In this document: piece by piece, positions 8,388 through 17,868 of the stretch | Position numbering within the stretch: position 1 is the stretch's first letter | Layout of the letters: each line of letters opens with the position of its first letter | Assembly (NCBI GenBank): GCA_007127095.1 | Contig: SKZY01000152.1 | Location: 1-44,023 of the forward strand | Source of the DNA: Planctomycetaceae bacterium | GTDB lineage: Bacteria; Planctomycetota; Planctomycetia; Pirellulales; Pirellulaceae | Length of the DNA stretch: 44,023 nucleotides | Direction: 5' to 3' | Notes under the pieces: model-generated | Seen by the model: only the letters and a program-made list of their open reading frames with translations | Databases searched by the model: none | What the model was told of the DNA's origin: nothing | Made by a program: the position numbers and the translations under genes

Positions 8388-9962
8388 GTGTTAAACAGGT
8401 CACCCAATCGGACCAAAAAAGTGACCATCGTCGGTGCCGGGCCGGGTGGCCTCGCCGCGGCGATGCAGCTGGCCCACGCCGGACTCGACGTCACTCTGTT
8501 GGAAAGCCGTTCGGTCGTCGGCGGCCGGACGTCAGCGATCGAGACCGAGCGATTTCGATTCGATTGCGGGCCGACCTTCTTCCTCTACCCGAGGGTGCTA
8601 GAAGAGATCTTTCGGTCGGTCGGTTATGAACTCCGCGACGAGGTCCCGATGCGGCGGTTGGACCCGCAGTACCGGCTGACGTTCGCCGGCGGTGGTCAGC
8701 TCGACTGCACGCCCGACATGGACGAGATGGATCGTCAGATCGCGGCTTTCTCGCCCGCAGATGTCGGCAAGCTCCGCCGCTACATGGATGACAATCGCGT
8801 CAAGCTGGCGAAGTTTCGTCCGATTTTGGAACGCCCCTTTTCGTCGATCTTTGACCTCGCCCGGCCTTCGTTGCTGGGCGCCGCGCGACACGTCCACCCG
8901 CTGCGTTCGTTGGGTGACGAGCTGTCACGCTACTTCACCGATCCGCGATTGGTGATCGCGTTCGCTTTTCAGAGTAAGTATCTCGGGATGTCGCCGTTCC
9001 AGTGTCCGAGTCTGTTCAGCATCCTAGCGTTCCTCGAATACGAGTACGGCGTCTACCATCCGATCGGCGGTTGCAGCCGGGTCAGCGAGCGGATGGCCGA
9101 AATCGCTCGTGACCTCGGTGTTGACGTGCGGCTGAATGAGCCGGTGAAGGGATTGCGGATGAATGGGCGTCGTGTCGTCGGTGTGGAGACCGACCAAGCG
9201 ACCTACGACTGCGATGCGATGGTCGTGAATGCCGATTTCGGCGAAGCGATGAAGCGACTCGTCCCCGACCGGTTGAGGAAGCGGTGGAGCGATCGCCGAT
9301 TGGCCGAAAAGCGTTATTCCTGCAGCACCTACATGCTGTATTTGGGGATCGAAGGACGCTATGACGATCTGCCCCACCACAACATTCACATCTGTTCGGA
9401 CTATGCCAAGAACTTGTCGGAGATCGAGACCGAGCATGTATTGAGCGACGATCCGTCGTTCTACGTCCAAAACGCGTCTGTCACCGACGACACGCTTGCC
9501 CCTCCGGGGCACAGCACGCTGTACGTCTTAGTTCCGGTCAGTCATCAACACGAAAATATCGATTGGAAACGTCATTCCGATCCGTTTCGCGAGCGGACGC
9601 TCGACGCGCTCGCCCAAATCGGGTTGCACGATGTCCGGAACCGGATCCGGGTCGAACATCGGATTACCCCGGACGACTGGAACGGTCGCTATCGGATCTA
9701 TCGCGGCGCGACCTTCAACCTGGCCCACAACCTCGGGCAGATGCTTCATCGCCGACCGCGGAACCGGTTTGAGGAACTGGACGGAGTCTACCTGGTCGGT
9801 GGTGGGACGCATCCCGGTAGCGGCTTACCGGTGATCTATGAATCGAGTCGGATTTCGAGTCGGCTGCTGCTGCAGGACCTCGGGGTAGCGACGGAGTTCA
9901 TCGACGGAGCGGCATTGCCGTTGGGGACGGCGCCGCCACTGGTCGCCACCGCTGGCCCCTGA
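8388..9962 (+). CDS. Phytoene desaturase/carotenoid isomerase-family FAD oxidoreductase (CrtI-like)
   Basis: The 524-residue protein starts with an FAD-binding Rossmann motif (VTIVGAGPGGLAAAMQLAHAG, residues about 12-32, G-x-G-x-x-G) ending in an acidic residue that contacts the adenosine ribose. Near the C-terminus it has YLVGGGTHPGSGLPVIYES, the CrtI family signature. Such enzymes desaturate or isomerise phytoene-type C30/C40 carotenoid precursors at the membrane. The exact substrate cannot be told from sequence, and no phytoene synthase, cyclase or ketolase gene is nearby, so it is an orphan here. The start is GTG at 8388, 50 bases after the preceding gene, with the Rossmann fold beginning at once. 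Confidence 0.88.
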   Translation: MLNRSPNRTKKVTIVGAGPGGLAAAMQLAHAGLDVTLLESRSVVGGRTSAIETERFRFDCGPTFFLYPRVLEEIFRSVGYELRDEVPMRRLDPQYRLTFAGGGQLDCTPDMDEMDRQIAAFSPADVGKLRRYMDDNRVKLAKFRPILERPFSSIFDLARPSLLGAARHVHPLRSLGDELSRYFTDPRLVIAFAFQSKYLGMSPFQCPSLFSILAFLEYEYGVYHPIGGCSRVSERMAEIARDLGVDVRLNEPVKGLRMNGRRVVGVETDQATYDCDAMVVNADFGEAMKRLVPDRLRKRWSDRRLAEKRYSCSTYMLYLGIEGRYDDLPHHNIHICSDYAKNLSEIETEHVLSDDPSFYVQNASVTDDTLAPPGHSTLYVLVPVSHQHENIDWKRHSDPFRERTLDALAQIGLHDVRNRIRVEHRITPDDWNGRYRIYRGATFNLAHNLGQMLHRRPRNRFEELDGVYLVGGGTHPGSGLPVIYESSRISSRLLLQDLGVATEFIDGAALPLGTAPPLVATAGP

Positions 9963-10007
9963 ACGGGTCGCAAAGGCGATTAAGCCGAAAGACACGTCAG
10001 GGGGTGC

Positions 10008-12071
10008 TTATGGCGTGCGCGGGTTGCGGTAGTAATAGAGCCGCCCGTCTTCGGCTCCGGCGAGGAAGTCGGGGATGCCGTCGCCGTTGAAATCGCAGAC
10101 GGTCGGACTGGTCGAGTGTCCTTGGATCGATTGTTCGACGATCGGTCCGACGTCGCGAAAGGTCCACCGCCCGTCGGCGGCTTCGGTTTGGATGAGCAGA
10201 TTGGCGTTGGCGGAATTGGCCATCAGGTCGAGTTTTCCGTCGCCGTCCCAGTCGGCTAACCAGAGCTTACGGCGGCCGCTCGCCCCGGCGGTGCCGCGAT
10301 TGAGCTGTAGCGGCCCGGGCGTGGGATCGACGATCGTATGTCGGCCGTCGGTGACCGACAGGTTGTCGCCATAGAAGACCCGCTCGGGTGGTAGCAGGGT
10401 CAGCTCATCGCCCCGTCGTTGGCGGCGGAGCAGCGTCAGGTAGCCTTCGTGGTCGAGGACGACCAAATCGGTCAGCCCGTTGCCGGTCCAATCGAGTGCT
10501 AGCGGCGTGGTCCGCCACTGAGTCACCAACTCGCCCGCTTGCGGCTGCCACCAGGTCCACGCGGGCTTGGGAGGACCGGCCGGCCAATCGACCTTGATCG
10601 GTTCGGCCGCGGCGAGCCGTGGCTCGGTTCGAGTACCGACATTCTTCAGCCAGCTGACGCGGCCCCAGATCCCGTTGACGATCAAATCGGGTAGTCCGTC
10701 ATGATCCCAATCGGCGACACTCAAACAGCTGTAGCCCCATTTCGCCTCGGCCGGGCCTTGAATGCTACCGTTCTGGCCGGCCATGATGCGGAACGGTTGG
10801 CCGTCGACTTCGAGTCGTACCGGTGCGGCCCAGCGGGGGAATTCGACGCCGGGGCCACTGAGGTTTTCGAAGTACTCGATGTAGCCAGCTGTGTTGCCAC
10901 AGAGGATATCGAGGTCGCCGTCACCGTCCCAGTCATAGACGGCCGGTGTCGCCAAAGCGCCGCATTTCAGCGTATCGGCTTGCTGCTGGAAGTAGCGTGG
11001 CGGCAAGAAAATGGGGGTTCGGTCGGCGGTCAGCCGACCGGTGTTCTCGATCAACGCGACACGGCCGTCCTCGTCGCCGACGACCAGATCGATATCGCCG
11101 TCACGATCCCAGTCGATCGCGATCGGGACGATCATTTGCAGGTCCATCGTCAGCGGCAGCCCGTCCGCGGTCTGCAATCGTCGGCCGGCGGCGTAACGGG
11201 GCTCGGTTCGTGTCCCCACGTTTTCGAAATAGGTGAAGCCGTCAAGAAATTCGCCGCAGAGCAGATCGAGGTCACCATCACCATCAAAGTCGGCGAAGTT
11301 GGGTGACGGACAACCGTAGACGTCGATGATCTCGCCAGCGGCCTCCAGCTTGACCGGGTCAGCGTAGTTGGGTTCCGCGGTGGTTCCGAGGTTACGGAAC
11401 AAAAAGACGTAGCCACGGAGTGGGCCGTTGGTCCAATTGCCCTCATCGTCATAAGCGTCGTCCCAACCGTAGTAGCTCCAATCTTCCAGACCGACCACCA
11501 GATCGACCGCCCCATCGCCGTCGAAGTCGACGTAACGCCATTGGTTGTGGCGGACCTTGGGGCCACGAGGTTGTTGACCCGAGGGGGAGTAAAAATTGGG
11601 TGGGATCGGCAACTCGACCCGCCGGGTCAACCCGGAACGGGTGAAGTCGGGATACTCAAATCCGGGGCTGAGGACCCGCAGTTCTCCGTCGACATAGCTC
11701 GGCATCACATAGTGGGTCGCATGACTGAGTCGTTGCGGCGACTTGAAAACGGGGAAGCGGTTTTCCGCGGTATCGCCGTCGACGTTTTCGAAGAACCAAA
11801 TGCCGTTGGACGGTTTATCGGGACAGCTGACGATCAAGTCATAATCGCCGTCACCGTCGACGTCCCAGACGATCGGCCAAGCCCATAGGCCGACACCGAG
11901 GTCGACGGTCAATCCCGGATGGTTGAATGGCAGTCGGACCAACTCCTCGCCGCGCGCGACGCGGGTGAATCCCGACAGACCCCCAAACAGCCCGAGCAGT
12001 CCGAACAGCCGGAGAAGGATTCCGGTAGCAATGACCGTTCGGGTGGATGGCTTGGGGGGTGGGTAAAGCAC
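10008..12071 (-). CDS. Exported FG-GAP/VCBS repeat protein
   Basis: The 687-residue protein has an N-terminal signal peptide (hydrophobic ILLRLFGLLGLFGGL, cleavage probably after the alanine of RVARG) and about nine calcium-binding FG-GAP motifs of the type D-x-D-G-D-x-x-D-L, for example VDVDGDGDYDLIV-like near residue 70, DFDGDGAVDLVVG, DFDGDGDLDLLCG, DWDRDGDIDLVVG, DWDGDGDLDILCG, DWDHDGLPDLIV, DWDGDGKLDLMA and DFNGDGIPDFLAG. This predicts a surface or periplasmic beta-propeller. The start is a GTG only four bases after the stop of the DapA-like gene, so translation is probably linked. Ligand unknown. No sulfatase or polysaccharide enzyme is next to it. Confidence 0.88.
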   Translation of the reverse strand: MLYPPPKPSTRTVIATGILLRLFGLLGLFGGLSGFTRVARGEELVRLPFNHPGLTVDLGVGLWAWPIVWDVDGDGDYDLIVSCPDKPSNGIWFFENVDGDTAENRFPVFKSPQRLSHATHYVMPSYVDGELRVLSPGFEYPDFTRSGLTRRVELPIPPNFYSPSGQQPRGPKVRHNQWRYVDFDGDGAVDLVVGLEDWSYYGWDDAYDDEGNWTNGPLRGYVFLFRNLGTTAEPNYADPVKLEAAGEIIDVYGCPSPNFADFDGDGDLDLLCGEFLDGFTYFENVGTRTEPRYAAGRRLQTADGLPLTMDLQMIVPIAIDWDRDGDIDLVVGDEDGRVALIENTGRLTADRTPIFLPPRYFQQQADTLKCGALATPAVYDWDGDGDLDILCGNTAGYIEYFENLSGPGVEFPRWAAPVRLEVDGQPFRIMAGQNGSIQGPAEAKWGYSCLSVADWDHDGLPDLIVNGIWGRVSWLKNVGTRTEPRLAAAEPIKVDWPAGPPKPAWTWWQPQAGELVTQWRTTPLALDWTGNGLTDLVVLDHEGYLTLLRRQRRGDELTLLPPERVFYGDNLSVTDGRHTIVDPTPGPLQLNRGTAGASGRRKLWLADWDGDGKLDLMANSANANLLIQTEAADGRWTFRDVGPIVEQSIQGHSTSPTVCDFNGDGIPDFLAGAEDGRLYYYRNPRTP

Positions 12072-12075
12072 GTGT

Positions 12076-13011
12076 TCAATCCTGGTCGAGGTTCAAGTCG
12101 GGAAAGAAATCTGCCAATATTCGGGCCACTTCGCGGCGCTCTGGGTGACGAAATCGGTGGAACGGTTCGGCCATGAAATCGTCACAGATGCCGACCAGTG
12201 ACAAACCGCATTTGGTCGCCTTGATGTGCCTCGACGCGTACTTACCGATTTCATAGATCCGTTGCAGTGAAACGATCTGTGACTGCAACGAGTCGCCGCG
12301 AGTCGTGTCACCGCGGCCAAACGCTTCGAAACGCTCAACAAACAACCGCGGCAACAGGTTCGCCCCGCCGGAAACGCCACCGTCCCCGCCGAGCGATAAC
12401 GAATCGGCCAACAACGCTTCGGGACCGATCATGATCGACCAGTCGGGGCGAAGCGATTTGAGACCGACCAGACGGGAGTAGTAGTCCAGATCACCGCTGC
12501 TGTCTTTGACACCGATGATTCGCTCGAGTCGTGCCAGCCTTTCGATCGTTTCGATATCGAACCAGACCTTCGTCAGGCTCGGCATGTTGTAGAGCACCAG
12601 TGGCAGCGGCAGCAGCTCGCAGAGATGTTCCACATAGCCGATCAGTTCGGTCTGGCCCGCCGGGAAGTAGTAGGGGGTGGAAAGCACCACGGCATCGGCA
12701 CCCGCTGATTCGGCGGCGTTGGCGATCCGCAACGACTCGACGAATGCGGTGTCGGTGATGCCGACCAGTACCGGGACCCTTCCCCCGACCTGCTGACAAA
12801 CGCGGTCGATCAGTTCGCGACGAAGCCGGTAGCCGAGGCTCGGGGCCTCGCCGGTCGTCCCCAGAATGAACAGGCCATGAACGCCGCCAGCGATCACGTG
12901 TTCGACCAGACGCGTCAGACCGTCCTTATCGAGTTCGTCACGTCCCCGCAGCGGTGTGACGAGCGGAGGAATGACTCCTCGATAGCGGGGGCAAGCGTCG
13001 GATGGAGGCAT
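12076..13011 (-). CDS. Dihydrodipicolinate synthase family aldolase/lyase (DapA-like)
   Basis: A TIM-barrel enzyme of the DapA/N-acetylneuraminate lyase family, forming a Schiff base with a keto acid. Seen: [14 protein letters not shown] (substrate carboxylate loop), YNMPS with the catalytic tyrosine, and GVKDSSGD with the Schiff-base lysine. From the ATG at 13011 it has 311 residues, a normal length. An in-frame TTG at 13089 would overlap the preceding stop by four bases and add 26 unlike-family residues, so I prefer 13011. True DapA is possible, but the joint operon with two exported proteins suggests a catabolic keto-acid or sugar-acid aldolase. FG-GAP gene follows after four bases. Confidence 0.85.
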   Translation of the reverse strand: MPPSDACPRYRGVIPPLVTPLRGRDELDKDGLTRLVEHVIAGGVHGLFILGTTGEAPSLGYRLRRELIDRVCQQVGGRVPVLVGITDTAFVESLRIANAAESAGADAVVLSTPYYFPAGQTELIGYVEHLCELLPLPLVLYNMPSLTKVWFDIETIERLARLERIIGVKDSSGDLDYYSRLVGLKSLRPDWSIMIGPEALLADSLSLGGDGGVSGGANLLPRLFVERFEAFGRGDTTRGDSLQSQIVSLQRIYEIGKYASRHIKATKCGLSLVGICDDFMAEPFHRFRHPERREVARILADFFPDLNLDQD

Positions 13012-13085
13012 CGTAGGTAGCGTCTGATGGGGCGGCCGTGAAGTTCGCCGAGAGGATGGGGGGTGACGGAAATCCTCGATCCGGA

Positions 13086-14984
13086 TCAACGGATCGCGAT
13101 CGAAATCCAGCCGTCGCGGGAATCGATCAACGTGGGGGAGTAGGACTTACCGCGGAGCGAAGCGATCTGCACCGTATCGAGCATCACGATCGGTCGGTCG
13201 AGCAGCTTTGCGGGGAAGCGGTCGGCGAACAGCTTTTGGATCGAAGTCCGGATCGCCACCTGCTGGACACTCAATCGCCGCGTCCCTGGGAAATCGACCG
13301 CTACATCGCCGCGACGGACCAGCACCACCGCGCCGTCGGACCGGCGTTCCGGCAGATAGGTAGCGGTGATTTCGACCGCTCGGCGGAGTTCGCGATCTCC
13401 CTGACTGAACCGATTGCCACGAATCCCGATGCGGACTGTTTGCTCACGGAGTTCACAGATAATCGGCCGCACGTTGGAGAAGTCGATTTCGAATCGATCC
13501 TGATCGGTTGTGCGTCCGGTTACCGGCAGCCCGATATCGCCGATCAACCGATCGATCTCGGCGCTGGTGACCGTACGGCCAGCAACGATCCTCGAGGCGA
13601 CATTATCGACCATCGATTCGTGCAGCTGGATTGCGGCGTCGAAGCGAAAGTCTTTGTCGGTCCGCATGCCGGTATCCGCCAAATCGGGTGGCGGGATCGA
13701 TGCGGCGAGTTGGCAGCCACTGGTTTGGGCTACCTCGACCACGACTCGCGAAGTGGTGGAAGAAAAGTTTCGCTGCGGCGGGTCGACATTCAGTCGGGCT
13801 AATTTGACCCCTGATCGTTGTTTGAAAGTCGTCAACCGCGAAGCCAATTCGGCGGCGTTGATCGCCTCGGAGGTCTGAGCCGCGAACTCCTGCGAGACCT
13901 GGTCGCGAAATCGTTCACCGGCGATCCGTTCTGCCTTCGGTTTACGCTGTGCGATCTGCTTGCGAGCGATCCGGCGGACGAGCTTCAGCGGATGTTGGAT
14001 CGACGTGATCGTGCTGGACACCGAGCCCGAGGTCGACGGTGGCGATAGCACGACGCCTGCTTCGTCGAACCGGACGGTCCGGACCGACTCGGCTTTCCCG
14101 TAGCCGACCGTCGGCAGCCTGACCGGTCCGTTGTAGCCGACCGTTTGGCTGTGAAACTCGCCGTTCAAAATCAGTTCGATTCGGACGTGTTGATCGTCGG
14201 GAATCAGTCTGCCGGACACCTTGCCGGTCATCTGTCCGGTCCCGACCACGCGGGTTCCGAGAATGCAGTCGCAGATCGTTCGCGAGCGATCGACATCGCG
14301 TTGGATCGCCTGAGAGATCGCGTCTGCGTCGATCGTTACCACGGCATTAGCGTAAGAAAAACGCTCGCGAACCGCCGTAACCAGCTCGGTCGCTTGGCCG
14401 GATTGGTCGAGGAAATCGAGTAACAAGCCCAGGGCGGCGGCATCATCGGGCGTCGGCACCGGTTTCCATTGCCGCAACCGTCGGGTCAATGCGTCGAGTG
14501 TCTGCTCGACCATGCGGATCGCGTTATCGGCGTTTGCAAACCTGGCGGAATCGGCCAATCGTTCGGCATCGCGTCGCAGTGCCGTCATCACCGGCAATTC
14601 CAGCCCTTCGCGATCACCGATCAAACGGTGCTGAACCCGGCGGGCGAGTTCGGTGACCTCGTCTGACGAGGCGTCTGACTCGATCGCTTTGACGAGTCGA
14701 TCCGAGCCGATGTAACGGACCCATGCGGCAAGATTTTCGGGAGTCGTCTTGGGGGCTAAGTAAGCGGTAACGGCTGCTGATGAAGCGACGACATCAGCCG
14801 CCGCCGTCTCGATCGATGGCAGCGGGCGATCCCCGATCGAACCACGCGTCGACTCGGCCAATTCGACCAATTCAGCGATCGGAGCGGTGGTCAATTGGCC
14901 GGCACAATCGTTCGACCATCCGATGCAGATTGCGGCCAACAGGACGACGCAAAGCATTGTGCGGGAGAAAAGCCGAGTGGGCAT
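13086..14984 (-). CDS. Exported protein of unknown function (632 residues)
   Basis: The product starts with a Sec signal peptide ([10 protein letters not shown] then a hydrophobic core, cleavage probably after DCAG or GQL around residue 29). The N-terminal third is helical; from about residue 240 there are repeated beta-type segments ([43 protein letters not shown]) suggesting a two-lobed envelope protein. There is no membrane helix after the signal. I recognise no family beyond a planctomycete-type exported protein. It is first of a minus-strand group with the DapA-like and FG-GAP genes, spaced 74 and 4 bases, so I infer an operon. Confidence 0.8.
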   Translation of the reverse strand: MPTRLFSRTMLCVVLLAAICIGWSNDCAGQLTTAPIAELVELAESTRGSIGDRPLPSIETAAADVVASSAAVTAYLAPKTTPENLAAWVRYIGSDRLVKAIESDASSDEVTELARRVQHRLIGDREGLELPVMTALRRDAERLADSARFANADNAIRMVEQTLDALTRRLRQWKPVPTPDDAAALGLLLDFLDQSGQATELVTAVRERFSYANAVVTIDADAISQAIQRDVDRSRTICDCILGTRVVGTGQMTGKVSGRLIPDDQHVRIELILNGEFHSQTVGYNGPVRLPTVGYGKAESVRTVRFDEAGVVLSPPSTSGSVSSTITSIQHPLKLVRRIARKQIAQRKPKAERIAGERFRDQVSQEFAAQTSEAINAAELASRLTTFKQRSGVKLARLNVDPPQRNFSSTTSRVVVEVAQTSGCQLAASIPPPDLADTGMRTDKDFRFDAAIQLHESMVDNVASRIVAGRTVTSAEIDRLIGDIGLPVTGRTTDQDRFEIDFSNVRPIICELREQTVRIGIRGNRFSQGDRELRRAVEITATYLPERRSDGAVVLVRRGDVAVDFPGTRRLSVQQVAIRTSIQKLFADRFPAKLLDRPIVMLDTVQIASLRGKSYSPTLIDSRDGWISIAIR

Positions 14985-15109
14985 CTGCGAACTTTCGGCG
15001 GGAGGGCGGATTCGAGATCGCCCATTGTAATACCGAAGTCCGCCGCCGCGAGAACCCGTGCGTCAACGGTGGTATCGTCAGCCACGTTGGCACCACCATC
15101 CGGGTCGCA

Positions 15110-15610
15110 TTACTGACCCGGTGGCAGCGCCGGCAGATCGATCTCCGCCGGCAGATCGATCTCGGGCGCCAGATCGATCGAACGTTCGCCCGGGGCCAGT
15201 GGTTCGGTCAGCCGCGGCATCGCCGGACCGGTCCTGACTACCGGCTCGGGCGTCATCGTCCGGGGGCGGGCGCCTTCTCCCAGCACTTCCCACGGCTTGG
15301 GATAGTAGAACCGGGTTTCCATCCGTGGGGCGTGATTGGCGTAATAGCCTCGCTGATAACTTTGTTGCCAAGCCATCGCTTCCCGCGTTGCTGGCGCGAA
15401 CGTGTAGGCCAACCGTCCGGTCAGGTACGACGGACGGTTGTACTTGGCAGCGTGGGACCGCGGCAGCCGATTACCTAGCGGCGGGATCACGTCGATGTTG
15501 GGCCTCGCCGGTACTGCCCTCCAGTTCGGGAATTGGGCGGTAGCGGTCCGCGTGTCGAACGCCAATCCGAGCAGTCCGATCGCGAGCATGGTCATCGTGA
15601 GTTTTGGCAT
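15110..15610 (-). CDS. Small secreted protein with Pro-rich EIDLPA repeats
   Basis: This 166-residue protein has a signal peptide (MPKLTMTMLAIGLLGLAF, cleavage probably after TATAQ-A region, residue about 25). The mature part is rich in Pro, Arg and Tyr (GNRLPRSHAAKYNRPSYL, QQSYQRGYYANH). It ends with SIDLAP-EIDLPA-EIDLPA, a six-residue repeat encoded by 16-bp direct repeats. There is no recognised domain; it may be a wall-associated protein. It is 125 bases upstream of the 632-residue gene on the same strand. Confidence 0.7.
   Translation of the reverse strand: MPKLTMTMLAIGLLGLAFDTRTATAQFPNWRAVPARPNIDVIPPLGNRLPRSHAAKYNRPSYLTGRLAYTFAPATREAMAWQQSYQRGYYANHAPRMETRFYYPKPWEVLGEGARPRTMTPEPVVRTGPAMPRLTEPLAPGERSIDLAPEIDLPAEIDLPALPPGQ
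15130..15180. repeat. Short in-frame direct repeats encoding EIDLPA
   Basis: CCGGCAGATCGATCTC occurs at 15130-15145 and 15148-15163 (18-bp period), with a degenerate third copy to about 15180. The period is six codons, so the repeat changes only the number of EIDLPA units in the secreted protein. Confidence 0.7.
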
Positions 15611-15741
15611 CGTGAGTCCATCCTTGGAAAAAAGTGCCGACGATGGTTGGTTTATCGGGTGTCGATCGACGGTCTGCCGAGCCCCGTCGTACCAGATCCA
15701 CTCGTCTTTTGCGTCACAGCCCTACGGACCATTACAACCGT

Positions 15742-16212
15742 TCAGGTTTGCCGATCGGCAAGCCGTTTCAAGATCGCCGGGACAGCCGCTTCGATCATAT
15801 CCAAAACCTGTTCAAACCCGTCGGGGCCGCCGTAGTAGGGGTCGGGGACGTCACGAGGCCAGGAAGAATCGAGGAAATCGCTCAGCAGCACGATGTGATC
15901 GGTTTCCGCGGCGGCGAGCCGTCGGAGGTCTTGGAGATTTTCGCGGTCCATTGCGATCACGTAATCGAATCGTCCGGGACGCAGGTCGTCGGCGGTGACC
16001 TGGCGGGCGCGGCTGTCGAATCGGTATCCGCGGGCTTCGCCGGCTGCCCGCATGCGGGGGTCGGCGCGGTGGCCGACATGCGCGGCGATCGTTCCGGCCG
16101 AATCGACTTGGACATCCACCCCCAACGTCGCGATCGATCGGTTGAGCACCGCCTCGCCGGTGGGCGACCGACAGATATTGCCGAGGCAAACGAAGAGTAC
16201 CTGTTGGGACAT
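15742..16212 (-). CDS. Low-molecular-weight protein tyrosine phosphatase
   Basis: The 156-residue protein has the active-site loop C9-L-G-N-I-C-R15-S (C-X5-R-S) at the very N-terminus and the general acid motif D124-P-Y-Y, the diagnostic features of cytosolic LMW phosphatases, which dephosphorylate phosphotyrosine (or, in some relatives, phosphoarginine). The frame stays open upstream to 16644, but that part only mirrors acpS in another frame; the ATG at 16212 gives exactly the family length. It starts 32 bases after acpS and is probably the last gene of trpS-acpS-phosphatase. No tyrosine kinase is adjacent. Confidence 0.93.
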   Translation of the reverse strand: MSQQVLFVCLGNICRSPTGEAVLNRSIATLGVDVQVDSAGTIAAHVGHRADPRMRAAGEARGYRFDSRARQVTADDLRPGRFDYVIAMDRENLQDLRRLAAAETDHIVLLSDFLDSSWPRDVPDPYYGGPDGFEQVLDMIEAAVPAILKRLADRQT

Positions 16213-16244
16213 CGAGCGATTTCTTGGCGATTGTTTGGGAATGC

Positions 16245-16631
16245 TTACGGGATGGCGCTGAATGCGATCGCGAATCCGGTGGCGTGGGTCCGACAACTTC
16301 CCAGGCTGACCGTGACCTGTTCGATCGAGCACTGCGCCGCCCAACTGGCGGCTCGGGCGGTCAGTCGAACCCGAGGCCGATTGGCGTTGTCGAGCCAGAT
16401 CGCGATCTGATTCCAGCGGATACCGTGGGGGCGACCGGCCAGCGCTTTGACGACCGCCTCCTTCGCGGCCCAGCGGGCGGCGTAGTGTTGAGTCGACGAT
16501 ACCCGGCCGTTGCAGTAATCGACTTCCTCGGGCGTGTAGACCCGCTCGAGGAACAGTTCCCCGTGGCGTTCGATCATCTTGGCGATGCGGACGCATTCGA
16601 TGATCTCGGTCCCGATCCCGAAAACGTTCAT
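16245..16631 (-). CDS. acpS: Holo-[acyl-carrier-protein] synthase
   Basis: AcpS moves 4'-phosphopantetheine from CoA to a serine on acyl carrier protein, starting fatty acid synthesis. The 128-residue length fits. Seen: [12 protein letters not shown] at the N-terminus and [12 protein letters not shown] with Glu58 and Lys62. The magnesium ligand that is usually aspartate in GTDIVE is glutamate (Glu9) here, a conservative change that I believe also occurs in relatives. Its ATG overlaps the TGA of trpS in ATGA (16628-16631), so translation is coupled. Confidence 0.93.
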   Translation of the reverse strand: MNVFGIGTEIIECVRIAKMIERHGELFLERVYTPEEVDYCNGRVSSTQHYAARWAAKEAVVKALAGRPHGIRWNQIAIWLDNANRPRVRLTARAASWAAQCSIEQVTVSLGSCRTHATGFAIAFSAIP

Positions 16632-17593
16632 AAGCCGACGCCACAGGCCGATTTCGCTCGGGCGAGTACGGTGGAAGCGATTTCGCGGGCCCGTCCGGCG
16701 CCGGCAGTCAGCACCTGCTGGACGTAATCTTGATTCGCTTCGAGGTCCCGTCGCTTGGCCCGCGCCGCGGCGAAATAGGCTTCGCTGGCATCGGCCACCG
16801 CCTTCTTGACCGCTCCGTAGCCGAACCCGCCGCGGCGATACATCGCGGCCATCGCGTCGACCTGATCACGGTCGGCGAACAGCCGATAGAGTTGGTAAAG
16901 GTGGTCGGACTCGGGCTCCTTGGCGTCTTCCATCGCCCGACTATCGGTGACAATCCGCATGATCTGCTTGCGGATCGCTTTCTCGTCGCCGAACAGCGGC
17001 AACGTATTGTCATAGCTTTTACTCATCTTTTGGCCATCGGTACCCGGCACCTTGGCACCGTGTTCGAGCGTCTTCGCCTTCGGCAGGACGAAGGTCTCAC
17101 CGAACTGATGGTTGAACGTCCCGGCGATATCGCGACAAACCTCGATGTGTTGGACTTGGTCTTGGCCGACCGGAACCAATTGTGAATCGTAGGCCAGAAT
17201 ATCGGCTGCCATCAGCACGGGGTAGGTGAACAGCCCCGCATCGGCGGTCAGCCCTTTGGCTTTTTTTTCCTTGTAGGCGTGACAGCGTTCGAGCAGCCCC
17301 ATCGGGGTACCGGTCATCAACAGCCAGGTCAATTCCGATACTTCTGGGACTGCGGATTGGACGAACAGTGTCGCCTTGGTGGGGTCCAAGCCGAGTGCGA
17401 GCAGGTCGAGTGCTGCGTCGAATGTGTTTTGGCGGAGCTGTTGTGGGTCACGGATGGTGGTCAAGGCGTGCAGGTCGGCGATGAAGTAGAACCCTTCGTG
17501 GGTCTGCTGCAGTTGGATGTACTGAGCGATCGCGCCGAAGAAATTACCCCAATGGGGACGGCCGGTGGGCTGGATACCCGAGAGGACTCGCAT
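16628..17593 (-). CDS. trpS: Tryptophanyl-tRNA synthetase
   Basis: This 321-residue class I synthetase charges tRNA-Trp. It begins [20 protein letters not shown], with the HIGH-equivalent at GRPHWGN (11-17), and has KMSKS at 189-193. Specificity and dimer regions such as [17 protein letters not shown] and [19 protein letters not shown] are typical. The frame is open to 17800, but the extra 69 residues do not look like TrpS; the ATG at 17593 matches the family N-terminus. It heads a three-gene unit, overlapping acpS by ATGA. An inverted repeat lies about 50 bases upstream of the start. Confidence 0.95.
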   Translation of the reverse strand: MRVLSGIQPTGRPHWGNFFGAIAQYIQLQQTHEGFYFIADLHALTTIRDPQQLRQNTFDAALDLLALGLDPTKATLFVQSAVPEVSELTWLLMTGTPMGLLERCHAYKEKKAKGLTADAGLFTYPVLMAADILAYDSQLVPVGQDQVQHIEVCRDIAGTFNHQFGETFVLPKAKTLEHGAKVPGTDGQKMSKSYDNTLPLFGDEKAIRKQIMRIVTDSRAMEDAKEPESDHLYQLYRLFADRDQVDAMAAMYRRGGFGYGAVKKAVADASEAYFAAARAKRRDLEANQDYVQQVLTAGAGRAREIASTVLARAKSACGVGL

Positions 17594-17643
17594 GAGAAAA
17601 AATCGGTTGAGATCGGAGGATGGGGCCGGAATCGCCGCCGTCG

Positions 17644-17673
17644 TTCGCCCCGAGAACCGCGGGAACGGGCGAA
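17644..17673 (-). other. Inverted repeat in the leader of trpS
   Basis: TTCGCCC (17644-17650) and GGGCGAA (17667-17673) form a perfect 7-bp stem with a 16-base loop, 50 bases before the trpS ATG. There is no T run and no leader peptide rich in Trp, so a classic attenuator is not supported. Confidence 0.3.
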
Positions 17674-17868
17674 GTCCACACAGTTTTGTCGGAAAGATCG
17701 GTCGCGAACACTCCTGATTATCGATGTTGAAGCGTTTTTTGTACCACTCGGCCGATGTTTTCAGTGGTTGATGTCCGCTTTGAGAACTAAAATCGATCAT
17801 TCGGTCTGGGAAATCGTCGTCCGATCCGAACGTCTCGTTTCACTCCTTGTCTCCCGCACGTCGCTCGC

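Noticed and set aside
16213-16644. N-terminal extension of the LMW phosphatase frame to 16644
   Set aside because: The extension overlaps acpS in another frame; the phosphatase family begins at the ATG at 16212.
17594-17800. 69-residue N-terminal extension of TrpS
   Set aside because: TrpS starts with the [11 protein letters not shown] strand at 17593; the extension has no family similarity.
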